Assembly: GCF_003086295.3 (NCBI RefSeq)
Contig: NC_092044.1
Coordinates: 68,329,213-68,393,212 of the forward strand
Direction of reading: 5' to 3'
From: Arachis hypogaea
Lineage: Eukaryota > Streptophyta > Magnoliopsida > Fabales > Fabaceae
DNA length: 64,000 nt
The notes under the pieces were generated by a model. That model was not told the DNA's origin and searched no databases. It was given only the letters and a program-made list of their open reading frames with translations. This document shows, in pieces, positions 41,870-52,591 of this stretch. How positions within the stretch are numbered: the first letter of the stretch is position 1; the number at the start of each line of letters is the position of its first letter. A program made the translations under genes and the position numbers.

Positions 41870-44800
41870 ATGAAAGAGATCTTAAGTCATAAGAAGGATT
41901 GGAGGGAGACTGAAAAAGTTTACCTCACTGAAGAATGCAGTGCAGTCATTCTGAAAAGCTTACCTGAGAAGCTTAAAGATCCTGGGAGCTTCATGATACC
42001 ATGCACATTAGAGGGTAATTGCACCAAGCAAGCTCTGTGTGACCTTGGGGCAAGTATCAACCTAATACCTGCATCTATTATCACAAAGCTTGGCTTGACT
42101 GAAGAAGTCAAACCAACCCGGATATGTCTTCAACTTGCTGATGGCTCCATTAAATACCCATCAGGCGTGATTGAAGACATGATTGTCAAGGTTGGGCCAT
42201 TTGCCTTTCCTACTGACTTTGTGGTGCTGGAAATGGAGGAGCACAAGAGTGAAACTCTCATTCTAGGAAGACCTTTCCTAGCAACTGGCCGAACCCTCAT
42301 TGACGTCCAAAAAGGGGAAGTAACCCTGAGAGTCAATGAGGAGGAGTTCAAGTTGAATGTTGTCAAAGCTATGCAACATCCAGACACCCCAAATGACTGC
42401 ATGAGTGTTGATATCATTGACTCTCTGGTAAGAGAGGTCAATATGGCTGAGAGTCTCGAATCAGAGCTAGAGGACATCTTTAAAGATGTTCAGCCTGATT
42501 TGGGGGAATCAGAGAGGATAATAGAACCTCTGAAAATCCCTCGGGAAGAGGAGAAACCTCCCAAACCCGAGCTCAAACCATTACCACCATCCCTGAAATA
42601 TGCATTTCTGGGAGAAGGTGATACCTTTCTTGTAATCATAAGCTCTACCATAGAGCCACAGGAAGAGGAATCACTAATCCAAGTGCTAAGGACACACAAG
42701 ACAGCTCTTGGGTGGTCCATCAGTGATCTTAAGGGCATTAGCCCAGCCAGATGCATGCACAAGATCCTATTGGAGGGTGACGCCAAGCCAGTGGTCCAAC
42801 CACAAAGGCGGCTGAATCCAGCCATGAAGGAAGTGGTGCAGAAGGAGGTCACTAAATTACAAGAGGCTGGGATTATTTATCCTATTTCTGATAGCCCCTG
42901 GGTAAGCACTGTCCAAGTCGTCCCTAAGAAGGGAGGCATGACAGTGGTTTATAATGAAAAAAATGAACTGGTTCCCACAAGAACAGTTACAGGGTGGCGT
43001 ATGTGTATTGATTATAGAAGGCTCAATACAGCCACCATAAAGGATCATTTTCCTTTACCATTCATAGACCAGAAGCTAGAAAGACTAGCAGGTCATGAAT
43101 ACTACTGCTTCCTGGATGGATATTCAGGTTATAATCAAATTTCAGTAGATCCCCAGGATCAGGAGAAAACGGCATTCACATGTCCATCTGGAGTATTTGC
43201 ATACAGAAGGATGCCATTTGGCCTGTGCAATGCACCTGCAACCTTTCAGAGGTGCATGCTCTCAATTTTCTCTGATATGGTGGAAAAATTTCTGGAAGTC
43301 TTCATGGATGACTTTTCAGTATTTGGAGACTCATTCAGCTCCTGTCTTGACTATCTAGCACTTGTTCTAAAGAGATGCCAAGAGACTAACCTGGTTTTAA
43401 ACTGGGAAAAATGTCACTTTATGGTAACTGAAGGAATTGTCCTTGGGCACAAAATTTCGAACAAAGGAATAGAGGTGGATCAAGCTAAGGTAGAGGTAAT
43501 TGAAAAATTACCACCACCTGCCAATGTTAAGGCAATCAGAAGCTTTCTGGGGCATGCAGGATTCTATAGGAGGTTTATAAAGGATTTTTCAAAAATCGCT
43601 AAACCTCTAAGTAACCTGCTAGCTGCTGACACGACATTTGTCTTTGATAAGGAGTGTCTGCAAGCATTTGAGACTCTGAAAGCTAAATTGGTCACAGCAC
43701 TAATCATCTCTGCACCAAACTGGACATTGCCATTTGAACTAATGTGCGATGCCAGTGACCATGCCATTGGTGCAGTGTTGGGACAAAGGCATGACAAGCT
43801 TCTGTACGTCATTTACTATGCCAGCCGTGTTCTAAATGACGCACAGAAGAATTACACAACCACAGAAAAAGAGCTACTTGCAGTGGTTTACGCCATTGAC
43901 AAATTCAGATCCTATTTAGTAGGATCAAAAGTGATTGTGTACACTGATCATGCTGCTCTTAAATATCTACTCACAAAGCAGGATTCAAAACCCAGACTAA
44001 TCAGATGGGTGTTGCTTCTGCAAGAGTTTGATATAGAAATAAGAGACAGAAAAGGGACAGAGAATCAAGTAGCAGATCACCTGTCCCGAATAGAACCAGT
44101 AGAAGGGGCGTCCCTCCCTCTTACTGAGATCTCTGAAACCTTTCCGGATGAGCAACTCTTTGCCATCCAGGAAGTGCCATGGTTTGCAGACATTGTAAAC
44201 TACAAGGCAGTGAGATTCATACCCAAAGAATACAGTAGGCAGCAATCAAAGAAGCTGATCACGGATGCAAAGTATTATCTTTGGGATGAGCCGTATCTCT
44301 TTAAGAGATGTGCAGACGGAGTAATCCATAGATGTGTGCCTAAAGAAGAAGCGCAGAAGATCCTATGGCACTGCCATGGATCCCAGTATGGAGGACATTT
44401 TGGAAGTGAGCGAACAGCCACAAGAGTCCTCCAATGTGGCTTCTACTGGCCTACTCTCTATAAAGATTCCGAGTGTTTGTACTTAATTGTGACAGTTGCC
44501 AAAGATTTGGTAATCTGCCTCACAGTTATGCCATGCCTCAACAAGGAATCTTAGAGATTGAGTTGTTTGATGTATGGGGTATTGACTTCATGGGACCTTT
44601 CCCACCATCATACTCAAACACTTATATTCTGGTGGCAGTGGATTATGTATCCAAATGGGTGGAAGCTATTGCAACACCCACTAATGACACTAAGACAGTG
44701 TTAAAATTCCTCCAGAAACACATCTTCAGCAGATTTGGCACCCCTAGAGTACTAATTAGTGATGGGACACTCATTTTTGCAATAAACAGCTCTATTCTGC

Positions 44801-45455
44801 TTTGGTTCGTTATGGAGTTAGCCACAGGGTGGCCACTCCATATCATCCACAGACTAATGGGCAAGCTGAAGTCTCAAATAGAGAAATCAAAAGAATCCTG
44901 GAACGGACTGTAATTAACCGTAGAAGGGATTGGGCAAGAAGCTTGGATGATGCTCTGTGGGCATACAGAACAGCTTTCAAGACCCCTATATGGACCTCCC
45001 CATACCAGCTTGTGTATGGAAAGGCATGTCACTTGCCAGTGGAACTGGAACACAAAGCCTACTGGGCAACCAGATTCCTAAACCTTGATGCCAAGTTAGC
45101 TGGAGAAAAACGATTGCTCCAGTTAAATGAGCTAGAGGAATTTAGACTCAATGCTTTCGAAAATGCAAAAATTTACAAAGAGAAAGCGAAAAGATGGCAT
45201 GATAAGAAATGATCATCCAGAGTCTTTGAGCCGGGGCAGAAAGTTCTGCTATTTAATTCTAGGCTCAAATTATTCCCCGGTAAATTAAAATCCCGGTGGA
45301 GAGGTCCATATGTGATTACAAGTGTATCACCATATGGATACGTAGAGCTTCAGGATAATGAATCTAACAAAAAGTTCATTGTTAATGGATAGAGAGTTAA
45401 ACATTATCTTGAAAGCAATTTTGAGCAAGAATGCTCAAAACTGAGACTTGATTAA
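41870..45455 (+). pseudogene. pol: F-C protease, reverse transcriptase, RNase H and integrase
   Basis: An 894-codon open frame (to 44554) holds aspartic protease DLGAS (42041-42055) and LILGRPFLATGRTLIDV. A ~120-residue connector, deleted in F-B, follows. RT has WRMCIDYRRLNTAT, FLDGYSGYNQISV and FMDD (43301-43312). RNase H has [15 protein letters not shown] and [11 protein letters not shown]. The integrase zinc region is [11 protein letters not shown]...CDSCQ. A 1-nt indel near 44466-44490 moves the integrase core ([13 protein letters not shown]) to another frame, and a second indel near 44765-44800 shifts it again before [15 protein letters not shown]. Late stops lie at 45210 and ~45390; the natural end is LRLD TAA 45455. 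PR, RT and RNase H look intact; integrase does not. Confidence 0.94.
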
Positions 45456-46447
45456 AAGCTCAGTAATAGTCCAGCTAATGACATTAAAGAAGCGCTTGCT
45501 GGGAGGCAACCCAACCATTCACAAAATTTAATTTTATTTGTTTTTGCTAATTAATTGATCTTTACAGGTATATGTCAAAGTATCTCCAAAAGGTAAAATA
45601 GCAATTGATTGAATTCACAGAGTTACAGGGAAATTTGGAAGCTCACTGGAGTGAAAAAGCTAGTAAGAAACGTTTTGGGCGTTGAACGCCCAAAAGAAGC
45701 ACCCACTGGGCGTTCAACACCAGTAAGGGTAGCCATCTGGGCGTTAAACGCCAGGAAGGAGCATCTTCTGGGCGTTGAACGCTAGAAAGAAGCACCTTCT
45801 GGGCGTTTAATGCCAGATTGACAGCTTCCTGGGCGTTCAGAAAAACGCCCAGTGACAAAGGACTTCCTGGCGTTCAACGCCAGAAAGAAGCAACAGCTAG
45901 GCGTTGAACGCCCAGGAGAAGCAGCAATTGGGCGTTAAAGGCCCAAAACATGCAGCGTTTGGGCGTTTAACGCCAGGATGGTGGGGAGGAGGTAAAATTC
46001 GTTTTTCTTCAAAAATTTTCTAATTTTTATGTTTCAATTCATGATTTCTTGCATACACATGTTTCCAAATATCATCCTTCAATTCCAAAAATTTTAATCC
46101 TAATTTCTAAAATCCCTAATTTCTGAAATCCCTTTTTCAAAGATTTTACATGCATCTTCATCCATAAAGACAAATGATTTCCAATCCAATCCAACTTTTT
46201 TTAAGTTTTTCAAAATTTAATTATCTTTTAAAATCTTGTTCAAATTAAAAATTCAGATTCATTTCATATCTTTTTAAATTATATCCTTTTCTTATCATAT
46301 TTATCTTTTATAAATCATATCTCTTATCTTATATCTTTTTCTTATTTTCGAACACCCACCCCCTCCCTTTAAATTCACTTTCGGCGCCCCACTCATCATC
46401 CAGCATTCCCCACTTGCTCTCCTTCTATCCCTCTTCTCTCTCTTCTC
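45456..46447 (+). other. F-C post-pol spacer
   Basis: Contains 'GCTTGCTGGGAGGCAACCCA' (45496-45515), a palindrome cluster (45673-45976), then T/AT-rich and C-rich sequence (46300-46447) ending in a CT-rich tract that could serve as a splice acceptor region. The minus-strand ORFs here are artefacts. Confidence 0.68.
45673..45976. repeat. Post-pol palindrome cluster of F-C
   Basis: About ten copies, for example GGGCGTTGAACGCCC, GGCGTTCAACGCCAG, GGGCGTTAAACGCCAG and GGGCGTTTAACGCCAG, spaced ~28-32 bp with AAGAAGCA-type linkers. Central G/C variants are more common than in F-B. Confidence 0.88.
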
Positions 46448-46482
46448 TTGCTTGAGGACAAGCAAACCTCTAAGTTTGGTGT
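46448..46482 (+). promoter_or_regulatory. AGGA hairpin plus TAAGTTTGGTGT before the F-C post-pol ORF
   Basis: TTGCTTG-AGGA-CAAGCAA (46448-46465), then ACCTC and TAAGTTTGGTGT. Same arrangement as the tract before the F-B 3' LTR (17059-17095), but 38 bp upstream of the ORF start here. Confidence 0.78.
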
Positions 46483-46519
46483 GCTTATCCATGATCACAA
46501 AAACATACTCACTTTGATC

Positions 46520-47653
46520 ATGGCCCCTAAAGGAAAACAACCCAACCCAAGAGGCAAGAAAGAGAATATTCCAAAGCCACTTTGGAATCAAGGGAAGTTC
46601 TTAACTAAAGAACATTCAGACCATTACTACAAAATAATGAGTCTAAGATCAGTGATCCTAGAAGTCAAGTTCGATCTGAAAGAAGATGAATATCCGGAGA
46701 TCCAAGAACAAATTCGAAACAGGAACTGGGAAATCCTAGCTAATCCTGAAACGAAAGTGGGAAGGAACATGGTTCAGGAGTTCTATGCTAATCTATGGCA
46801 GACAGACAGGCAAAGAATAATTGGAGCTGCCCTCTATGACCATCGGACCTTAGTCAGAGGAAAGATTGTTCATACCCATCCTGACAAAATCAGGGAGATC
46901 TTTAAGCTTCCTCAACTGAAAGATGACCCAGACTCCTTTAATAGGAGAATGATGAGGGTAAATAAAGGCTTGGACAAGATTCTAGAGGATATATGCATCC
47001 CTGAAGCCAGGTGGACCACCAGCACGACTGGCATCCCAAATCAACTCAAAAGAGAAGATCTCAAACCAGCAGCCAGAGGCTGGCTGGATTTCATTGGGCG
47101 TTCTATATTGCCCACCAGCAACCGTTCTGAAGTTACTATTAAAAAAGCAGTGATGATTCACTGCATCATGTTGGGAAAAGAAGTAGAAGTCCATCAACTG
47201 ATCTCGTGTGAACTATACAAAATAGCAAACAGGAATTCCAAGGATGCCAGATTGGCCTAACCAAGCTTAATTTCTATGCTCTGCAGAGATGCTGGAGTGA
47301 AGATGGAAATAACAGAGTATATCTCAGTTGAAAGGCCAATCACTAGAATATCAATGGACAGACAACAGTTGCAGGATGATCCAATCAAGAGGAGAGCACA
47401 GGAAGTCCTCCCAAAACTTCCTCAATTCGAATATTGGGAACATCTTGAGGCATCTATTTCCAAATTGCAAGAAGCTATGAACCAAATAAAGGAAGAACAG
47501 AACAATCAAAGTAGCATGCTTTGCAAACTGCTAAAGGAACAAGAAGAGCAAGGGCGTGATTTAAGGGAGCTGAAGCGCTAGAAATTAATCCTTGAAGGAC
47601 CAAGCACCCCACAGATCAGAGGAACATCTACTTCTCAAAACACAGGTTGTTGA
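46520..47653 (+). pseudogene. F-C post-pol ORF (putative plant transposon protein type), nearly full length
   Basis: I choose ATG 46520 (MAPKGKQPNPRGKKENIPKP) over the upstream TTG, because other copies also start with a short basic segment. About 377 codons. Blocks: VGRNMVQEFYANLW, DKIREIFKLPQLKDD, GIPNQLKREDLKP, GWLDFIGRSILPTSNRSEV, AVMIHCIMLGKEVEVHQLI and LPQFEYWEHLEAS. A coiled coil rich in Glu, Gln, Lys and Leu follows (~47445-47580). Lesions: TAA at 47258 (TAC in F-B) and TAG at 47579; the end is at TGA 47651. No signal peptide or membrane helix is visible, so an envelope role is not supported. A coiled coil suggests oligomerisation, which is inference. Confidence 0.85.
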
Positions 47654-48207
47654 GTTCTAATTTTAGCTTTAACTCTGTGATAGTGTTATTATAGAAATTT
47701 ACCTTAGAAGTTATATATTAGTAGTAGTAATTAGTATCTCTACTTTGATTTTAATTCCAATTAAGTTATAATTTATTTTTCTCATCATCATCAAACATGA
47801 ATAAAATAGTAGATTTTTAGAATAAAGAAGTAATTTATATTTTTCGAGTTCTTAATAATAAAAATTATAATTAATTATATATGGTGGCAATACTTTTTGT
47901 TCTCTGAATGAATGCTTGAACAGTGCATATTTTATCCTGAATTTTACGAATGTTGGCTCCTGAAAGAATGAGGAACACGAAAAATATTATTGATGATCTG
48001 AAAAATCATGAATTTGATTCTTGAAGCAAGAAAAAGCAGTGAAAAAAAAGCTTGCGAAAAAAAAACTTGTACAAGAAATCATTGGATCAAGAAAAAAAAG
48101 AAGAAGCCAATAGCCCTTAAAACCAAAAGGCAAGGGTGAAAAGGATCCAAGGCTTTGAGCATCAGTGGATAGGAGGGCCCAAGGAAGTAATTCCAGGGTT
48201 TGACTCT
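47654..48207 (+). other. F-C 3' region, truncated
   Basis: Non-coding, A-rich (48035-48120). It corresponds to F-B 13834-14390 and then stops at a junction with the 3' LTR. The hairpin and priming tract expected before the LTR have been deleted. The breakpoint shows a 9-bp shared sequence, GACTCTGTA (before and after ~48207), suggesting microhomology-mediated deletion. Confidence 0.7.
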
Positions 48208-49104
48208 GTAGAGATTGACTCTGTATCTCATGACATTTTCAGATCTGAATTTTATACACTTTGACGGCATGAGTCTCTAAACTCCATTGTTGGGGGTGAG
48301 GAGCTCTGCAGCGTCTCAATGAATTAATGCAATTGTTTCTATTTCATTCAAACGTGTGTGTTCCTATCTAAGATGTTCATTCGCACTTAATTGTGAAGGA
48401 GGTGATGATCCGTGACACTCATCACCTTCCTCAATCCATGAACGTGTGCCTGACAAACACCTCCATTCTACATCAGATTGAATGAGCATCTCTTAGCTTC
48501 CTTAATCAGAATCTTCGTGGTATAAGCTAGAACTGATGGCGGCCACTCTTGAGGATTCGAAAAGTCTAAACCTTGTCTGTGGTATTCCGAGTAGGATTCA
48601 ATGATTGAATGGCTGTGACGAGCTTCAAACTCACGATTGCTGGGCGTGATGACAAACGCAAAAGGATCAATGGATCCTATTCCAACATGATCGAGAACCA
48701 ACAGCTGATTAGCCGTCCTGTGACAGAGCATCTGGACCGTTTTCACTGAGAGGATGGGAAGTAGCCACTGACAATGGTGACACCCTACATACAGCTTGCC
48801 ATGGATGGAACTTTACAAACAATTGAGTTGAATATTACATTGTAGAAATTCATAGGACAAAGCATCTCCAAAACTCCAACATATTCTCCGTTAATAAAGT
48901 AACAATTCCTTATTCCAAATACTTTTACTTCTTACAATTAAATCCAAATAACCTTATTGGTATCCTGACTAAGATTAATAAAATAAACATAGCTTGCTTC
49001 AAACCAATAATCTCTGTGGGATCGACCCTTACTCGCGTAAGGTATTACTTGGACGACCCAGTGCACTTGCTGGTTAGTTGTACGGATTACAAATTCGTGC
49101 ACCA
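48208..49104 (+). repeat. 3' LTR of F-C (lacking its first ~600 bp)
   Basis: 897 bp from AGATTGACTCTGTATCTCAT to GTGCACCA, the same length as the matching part of the 5' LTR (38254-39150), with only scattered differences. U3 palindromes are missing. The single minus-strand ORF is an artefact. Confidence 0.92.
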
Positions 49105-50505
49105 TGCTTTATGGTTGAAAACATGCTTTTTAGGCTCTTAATCAGTTAAATTTAATCCACTTTGATTCCACTCGATGCCTTGATATGCTTGTTAGTGATT
49201 TCAGGTTTAAGAGGCAAGGATTGGATCAAAGAAGTGAAGAAAAAGCATTCAAGATGGAGAATTCATGAAAAATAAGGATTTGGGGATTCAAGGCCTCGCG
49301 TAAGCGTGACCCACGTGTACATGTGACAAGCAGCATGTGACCAACTTAAATGCAACATGCTGGGGGAGATTTCTGAGCTCAATGAGGCCCAAATCCAACT
49401 CAATTCTGAAGTATTTGAGGCCAAATTCAAGAAGGAACAAGGGAGAGCAATTAGGTTGAGAATAGAAACATGCTTTAGGCCATATTCTAAAGAGAGAAGC
49501 TCTTTCTTCTCTCTAAAACTAGGGTAGATTTAGGATAGATTTCTCTTAGATTTAGATTTTAATTGTTGCTTGATTTAGTTTCCTGAAGTATTTGAGGCCA
49601 AATTCAAGAAGGAACAAGGGAGAGCAATTAGGTTGAGAATAGAAACATGCTTTAGGCCATATTCTAAAGAGAGAAGCTCTTTCTTCTCTCTAAAACTAGG
49701 GTAGATTTAGGATAGATTTCTCTTAGATTTAGATTTTAATTGTTGCTTGATTTAGTTTCCTTGCAATTTATTTTTCCTACATCTTTGTTCTTTTAGTTTT
49801 ATTTGCTATTTCCCTTATTTGTTGCTTTTATGTTTATAAACACTTTGTGGATTTTAATTTCCATTAATGCAATTTATGTTTTCATATTTATTAATGGTTA
49901 ATTGAGTTGTTATTATTGTTAATTTACTATGCTTTTCTTTTATGACATCCATGTGTTTGATAAAATGTTTGGTTGGATTTTAGAGTAGATTTTTATACTC
50001 TTGGCTTGTGATTGAGGACTTGGGTGCCTTGATATTATTGATGTCCAGTATTATTGCTAATTTAGGTTTGTTAGTTGGTTTTAGGATCAATTATGTCCAC
50101 CTGACTTCACCCTCCGACGTTAGAGAAAAACTAAGTGGAATTAACCCTTTGTAATTACCATGTTGTGGTCAATGATATAAGATGGAAAACCTTGACTCTT
50201 GATCCTTTCCATGAGTAGCCTTTTAGAATTTATATTATCTTAGTTGTTATCTTTATTTTCTTGTCATTTACATTTATTGTCTATCATTCAAAACCCCAAA
50301 AATACTTTCCCATAACCAATAATATGCACACTTCCCTGAAATTCCTTGAGAGACGACCCGAGGTTTCAATACTCTCGATTTTTATTAGGTTTGACTTAAG
50401 TGGAAAACAAATTAAACTTTGATTCAGGGTTGTCTATCGGTTTGGATCTATACTTGCAACGGAATTATTTTGTCAAAATTTCTAACTGACAATTTTCCTC
50501 CATCA
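49105..50505 (+). repeat. G-type LTR, 3' portion
   Basis: Starts about 115 bp into a G-type LTR (GCTTTATGGTTGAAAACATG) and ends AATTTTCCTCCATCA. The ACGCGT array is reduced to a decayed remnant (49295-49330). It carries an exact 177-bp tandem duplication (49406-49759). Its 5' start lies on the other side of F-C or was deleted. Confidence 0.8.
49406..49759 (+). repeat. Exact 177-bp tandem duplication within a G-type LTR
   Basis: Copies 49406-49582 and 49583-49759, both starting CTGAAGTATTTGAGGCCAAA, show no difference in my reading. Other G-type LTRs have a single copy. Confidence 0.92.
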
Positions 50506-50863
50506 GGATTCCTTAATTCTCATTTCCAAGTCAAGGCCCTTTTATGCACTAAATCACATCTTCACTAGTTTTTTATTGTTGCTATCTTTAGTGCTTGCTA
50601 TTTCCTTGTTTTAGTCAATTTGATTTCTAGTTCTTTTAATTTCTGTTATATGATTGAAAACCCCATATTTCACAACCAAAAAGGTGCACTAAATTGCTAG
50701 TCTGAGGGAAGATGACCCGCGATTTAAAACTCCTAGTTATTTGATTTGAATTGTGACAATTCTTTATTTTAAACATTGATATGAGGATTTGATTGCCGGT
50801 TTGTACTATACTTGCAACGAATGTTATTTTGTCTAAATTTCTGAACCGGTACAATCCTCATCA
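50506..50863 (+). repeat. G-type-like LTR 3' end fragment
   Basis: About 360 bp ending ACAATCCTCATCA, with the landmark 'GAAGATGACCCGCGATTTAA' and 'TACTATACTTGCAACGAATG' near the end as in other G-type LTRs. It interrupts the G4 post-pol ORF, which starts at 50864. Its 5' part is missing. Confidence 0.7.
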
Positions 50864-51061
50864 TCAGTCCACTGGCTCATTGAGGACATAGCTCGTTTGG
50901 ACCACCGCTCCAAGCAACGCTATGAGAACATCAAGTGCCAACACCCAACTTGGGACGAGACGATAAAGGAGTTGGACACCCCCTCAGAGCACAGCGAGGA
51001 GGAGGAGCAGGTTCTACCAGCTGAAGAAGGAGATAACGATGATTCCTTCCACTCCACATGA
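50864..51061 (+). pseudogene. G4 post-pol ORF, C-terminal fragment
   Basis: Open for 65 codons, starting SVHWLIEDIARLDHRSKQRY and ending TGA 51059-51061. It has a basic helical segment, then an acidic tail with EEEE, like the end of the G2 ORF and the charged helix of G1 (DRQDRRMKQIERR). Only the C-terminus remains; the upstream part is replaced by the LTR fragment. Confidence 0.72.
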
Positions 51062-52586
51062 CTTCATGAGCACTGGGATGGTGGTCGATTTAAGTGTTGG
51101 AAAGTCATCGACCGGATCGGCAAATTTTGGTGATTTCTATTCTGTTCCAAACACTTAATTTTTAGTTTTTATTATGCTTTCTAGATATTTTGTTAGCATT
51201 TTGATATTTTGGATACATTTTAGTTTATTGCACTTTGATTAGTTTGGGTTGTACATAACTAGTATCTTTATATATTACCGTACTTTTATTTTGGCTTGTA
51301 TATATGCCTTTAGTCTTTATTTGTTGGTTGTGATTGGATAATATGATAATTGTACCTAGTTTAGCTTCCTATATGCATTTTACAATTTTTTTTTGGTTTG
51401 ATTGAGAATACGCAATGAACTTCGGCATTTTGATGATTTTCGTCCAATCACATTATATGTGTGTGTGGGTGTGTGTGTGTAAAATAAGCTTAGTCAAATA
51501 ATGAAATCCAGGAAAAACATTCTTCATAGGGCATTGGCATTCCAATTGATTTAACTTGATATTTTTCATTGAACCTTCTTGAAAAATGTTGTGGAACATA
51601 GTTTTAGAGCTAGAACACACAACCTTGTGAGTTTTGAGCCTTAATGTGTGGTTGCATCATATTAACCACTATTTCATTCTTGTGTGCGTTATTCTCTTTC
51701 TATGATTGTGATCTTTGCCTTGTTTGATTCTTTATATCCATTATTTTGTGTATATATGTATTTATGTGATCGAGGCTGTTATTTTATTGTAGCTCACTTA
51801 CCCATATAGCCTTACCCTTTCATCTACCTTTGTTAGCCAACTTTGAGTCTTATTAATTTCCCTTTTGTTCTTAATTTCAGCATATTACTAGCTTTTATGA
51901 CAAACAATAAATGTAGTTAATTTGGATCTTTGATTAGTTTAGGCTAGTGAGAGTATGTAATATCTAAGTATGGAGAAATTTGGGAACATTGGTTGATAAA
52001 AGTGTGTTTGGTATTTTTATTAAAAATCTTGGAAATTAGGTATATGCTCATGTATTAATTATGTAAACCATATGCATTGACACTTGTGTACACATTTCAC
52101 TTTGGAAAAAAATATAAAAAAAGAAAGAAAAATAAAAGAAAATAAAAGGGGACAAAGGCCAAATGAAAAGTAATAATAACAACGATGTAAATTGAAAAAA
52201 ATTCATGGGTATGTGAAAAGTGAAATATTGGGTAGCTAGGATTGATATTAGAATTGCATAGGTTGTTATATGTTAAGTGAGAGTTTAATTTGATCAAAGA
52301 TTCAAATTCTAGCTCACTTTACCATATACATCCTCACCTTGGCCCTGTCCCCGTTACAACCTTTTTAAAAGTCCTTATGATACTTGTATGCAAAAATTGA
52401 ATAGTTGTTGATTGTTACATGAAAAACAAGTCTTAGAAAGCAAGATTTGAAGAGAATTGAGTGAATCAACCTTATACACTTGAGCGATTAGAGTGTATTC
52501 ACATCCGGTGAGGGGTTCAATCGCTCAATTCTATGTTTCCACAAAGTATTATCTCCTATCTTGCAAGATATAAATTCTTTTCAAAG
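51062..52586 (+). other. G4 3' region, part 1, no gene seen
   Basis: Begins with a decayed hairpin/priming tract (GATTTAAGTGTTGGAAAG, ~51086). Next is T-rich sequence like G2 33476-33832, a (GT)n tract at 51458-51481, then sequence shared with G1 and G3 3' regions from ~51490. An A-rich tract lies at 52103-52150. Confidence 0.65.
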
Positions 52587-52591
52587 ACTCT

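Larger units (their letters stand above)
37722..49104 (+). mobile_element. F-C: F-type retrotransposon, best-preserved coding copy
   Basis: A 5' LTR lacking about the first 95 bp, a PBS, a long leader, gag to integrase, a palindrome spacer, a post-pol ORF, a shortened 3' region and a 3' LTR missing its first ~600 bp. The shared 897 bp of the two LTRs (38254-39150 and 48208-49104) are nearly identical by eye, suggesting a recent insertion. Both ends have been trimmed by deletion, so no TSD remains. Confidence 0.92.

Noticed and set aside
46520..47653. Retroviral-type envelope gene
   Set aside because: Position after pol fits, but no signal peptide, fusion peptide or membrane anchor is visible; the sequence matches the plant transposon-protein family instead.
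33833..50505. A single G-type element with 5' LTR at 33833 and 3' LTR ending at 50505
   Set aside because: The flanks do not match (CACAT on the left, GGATT on the right), and intervening deletions prevent pairing; kept as separate fragments.
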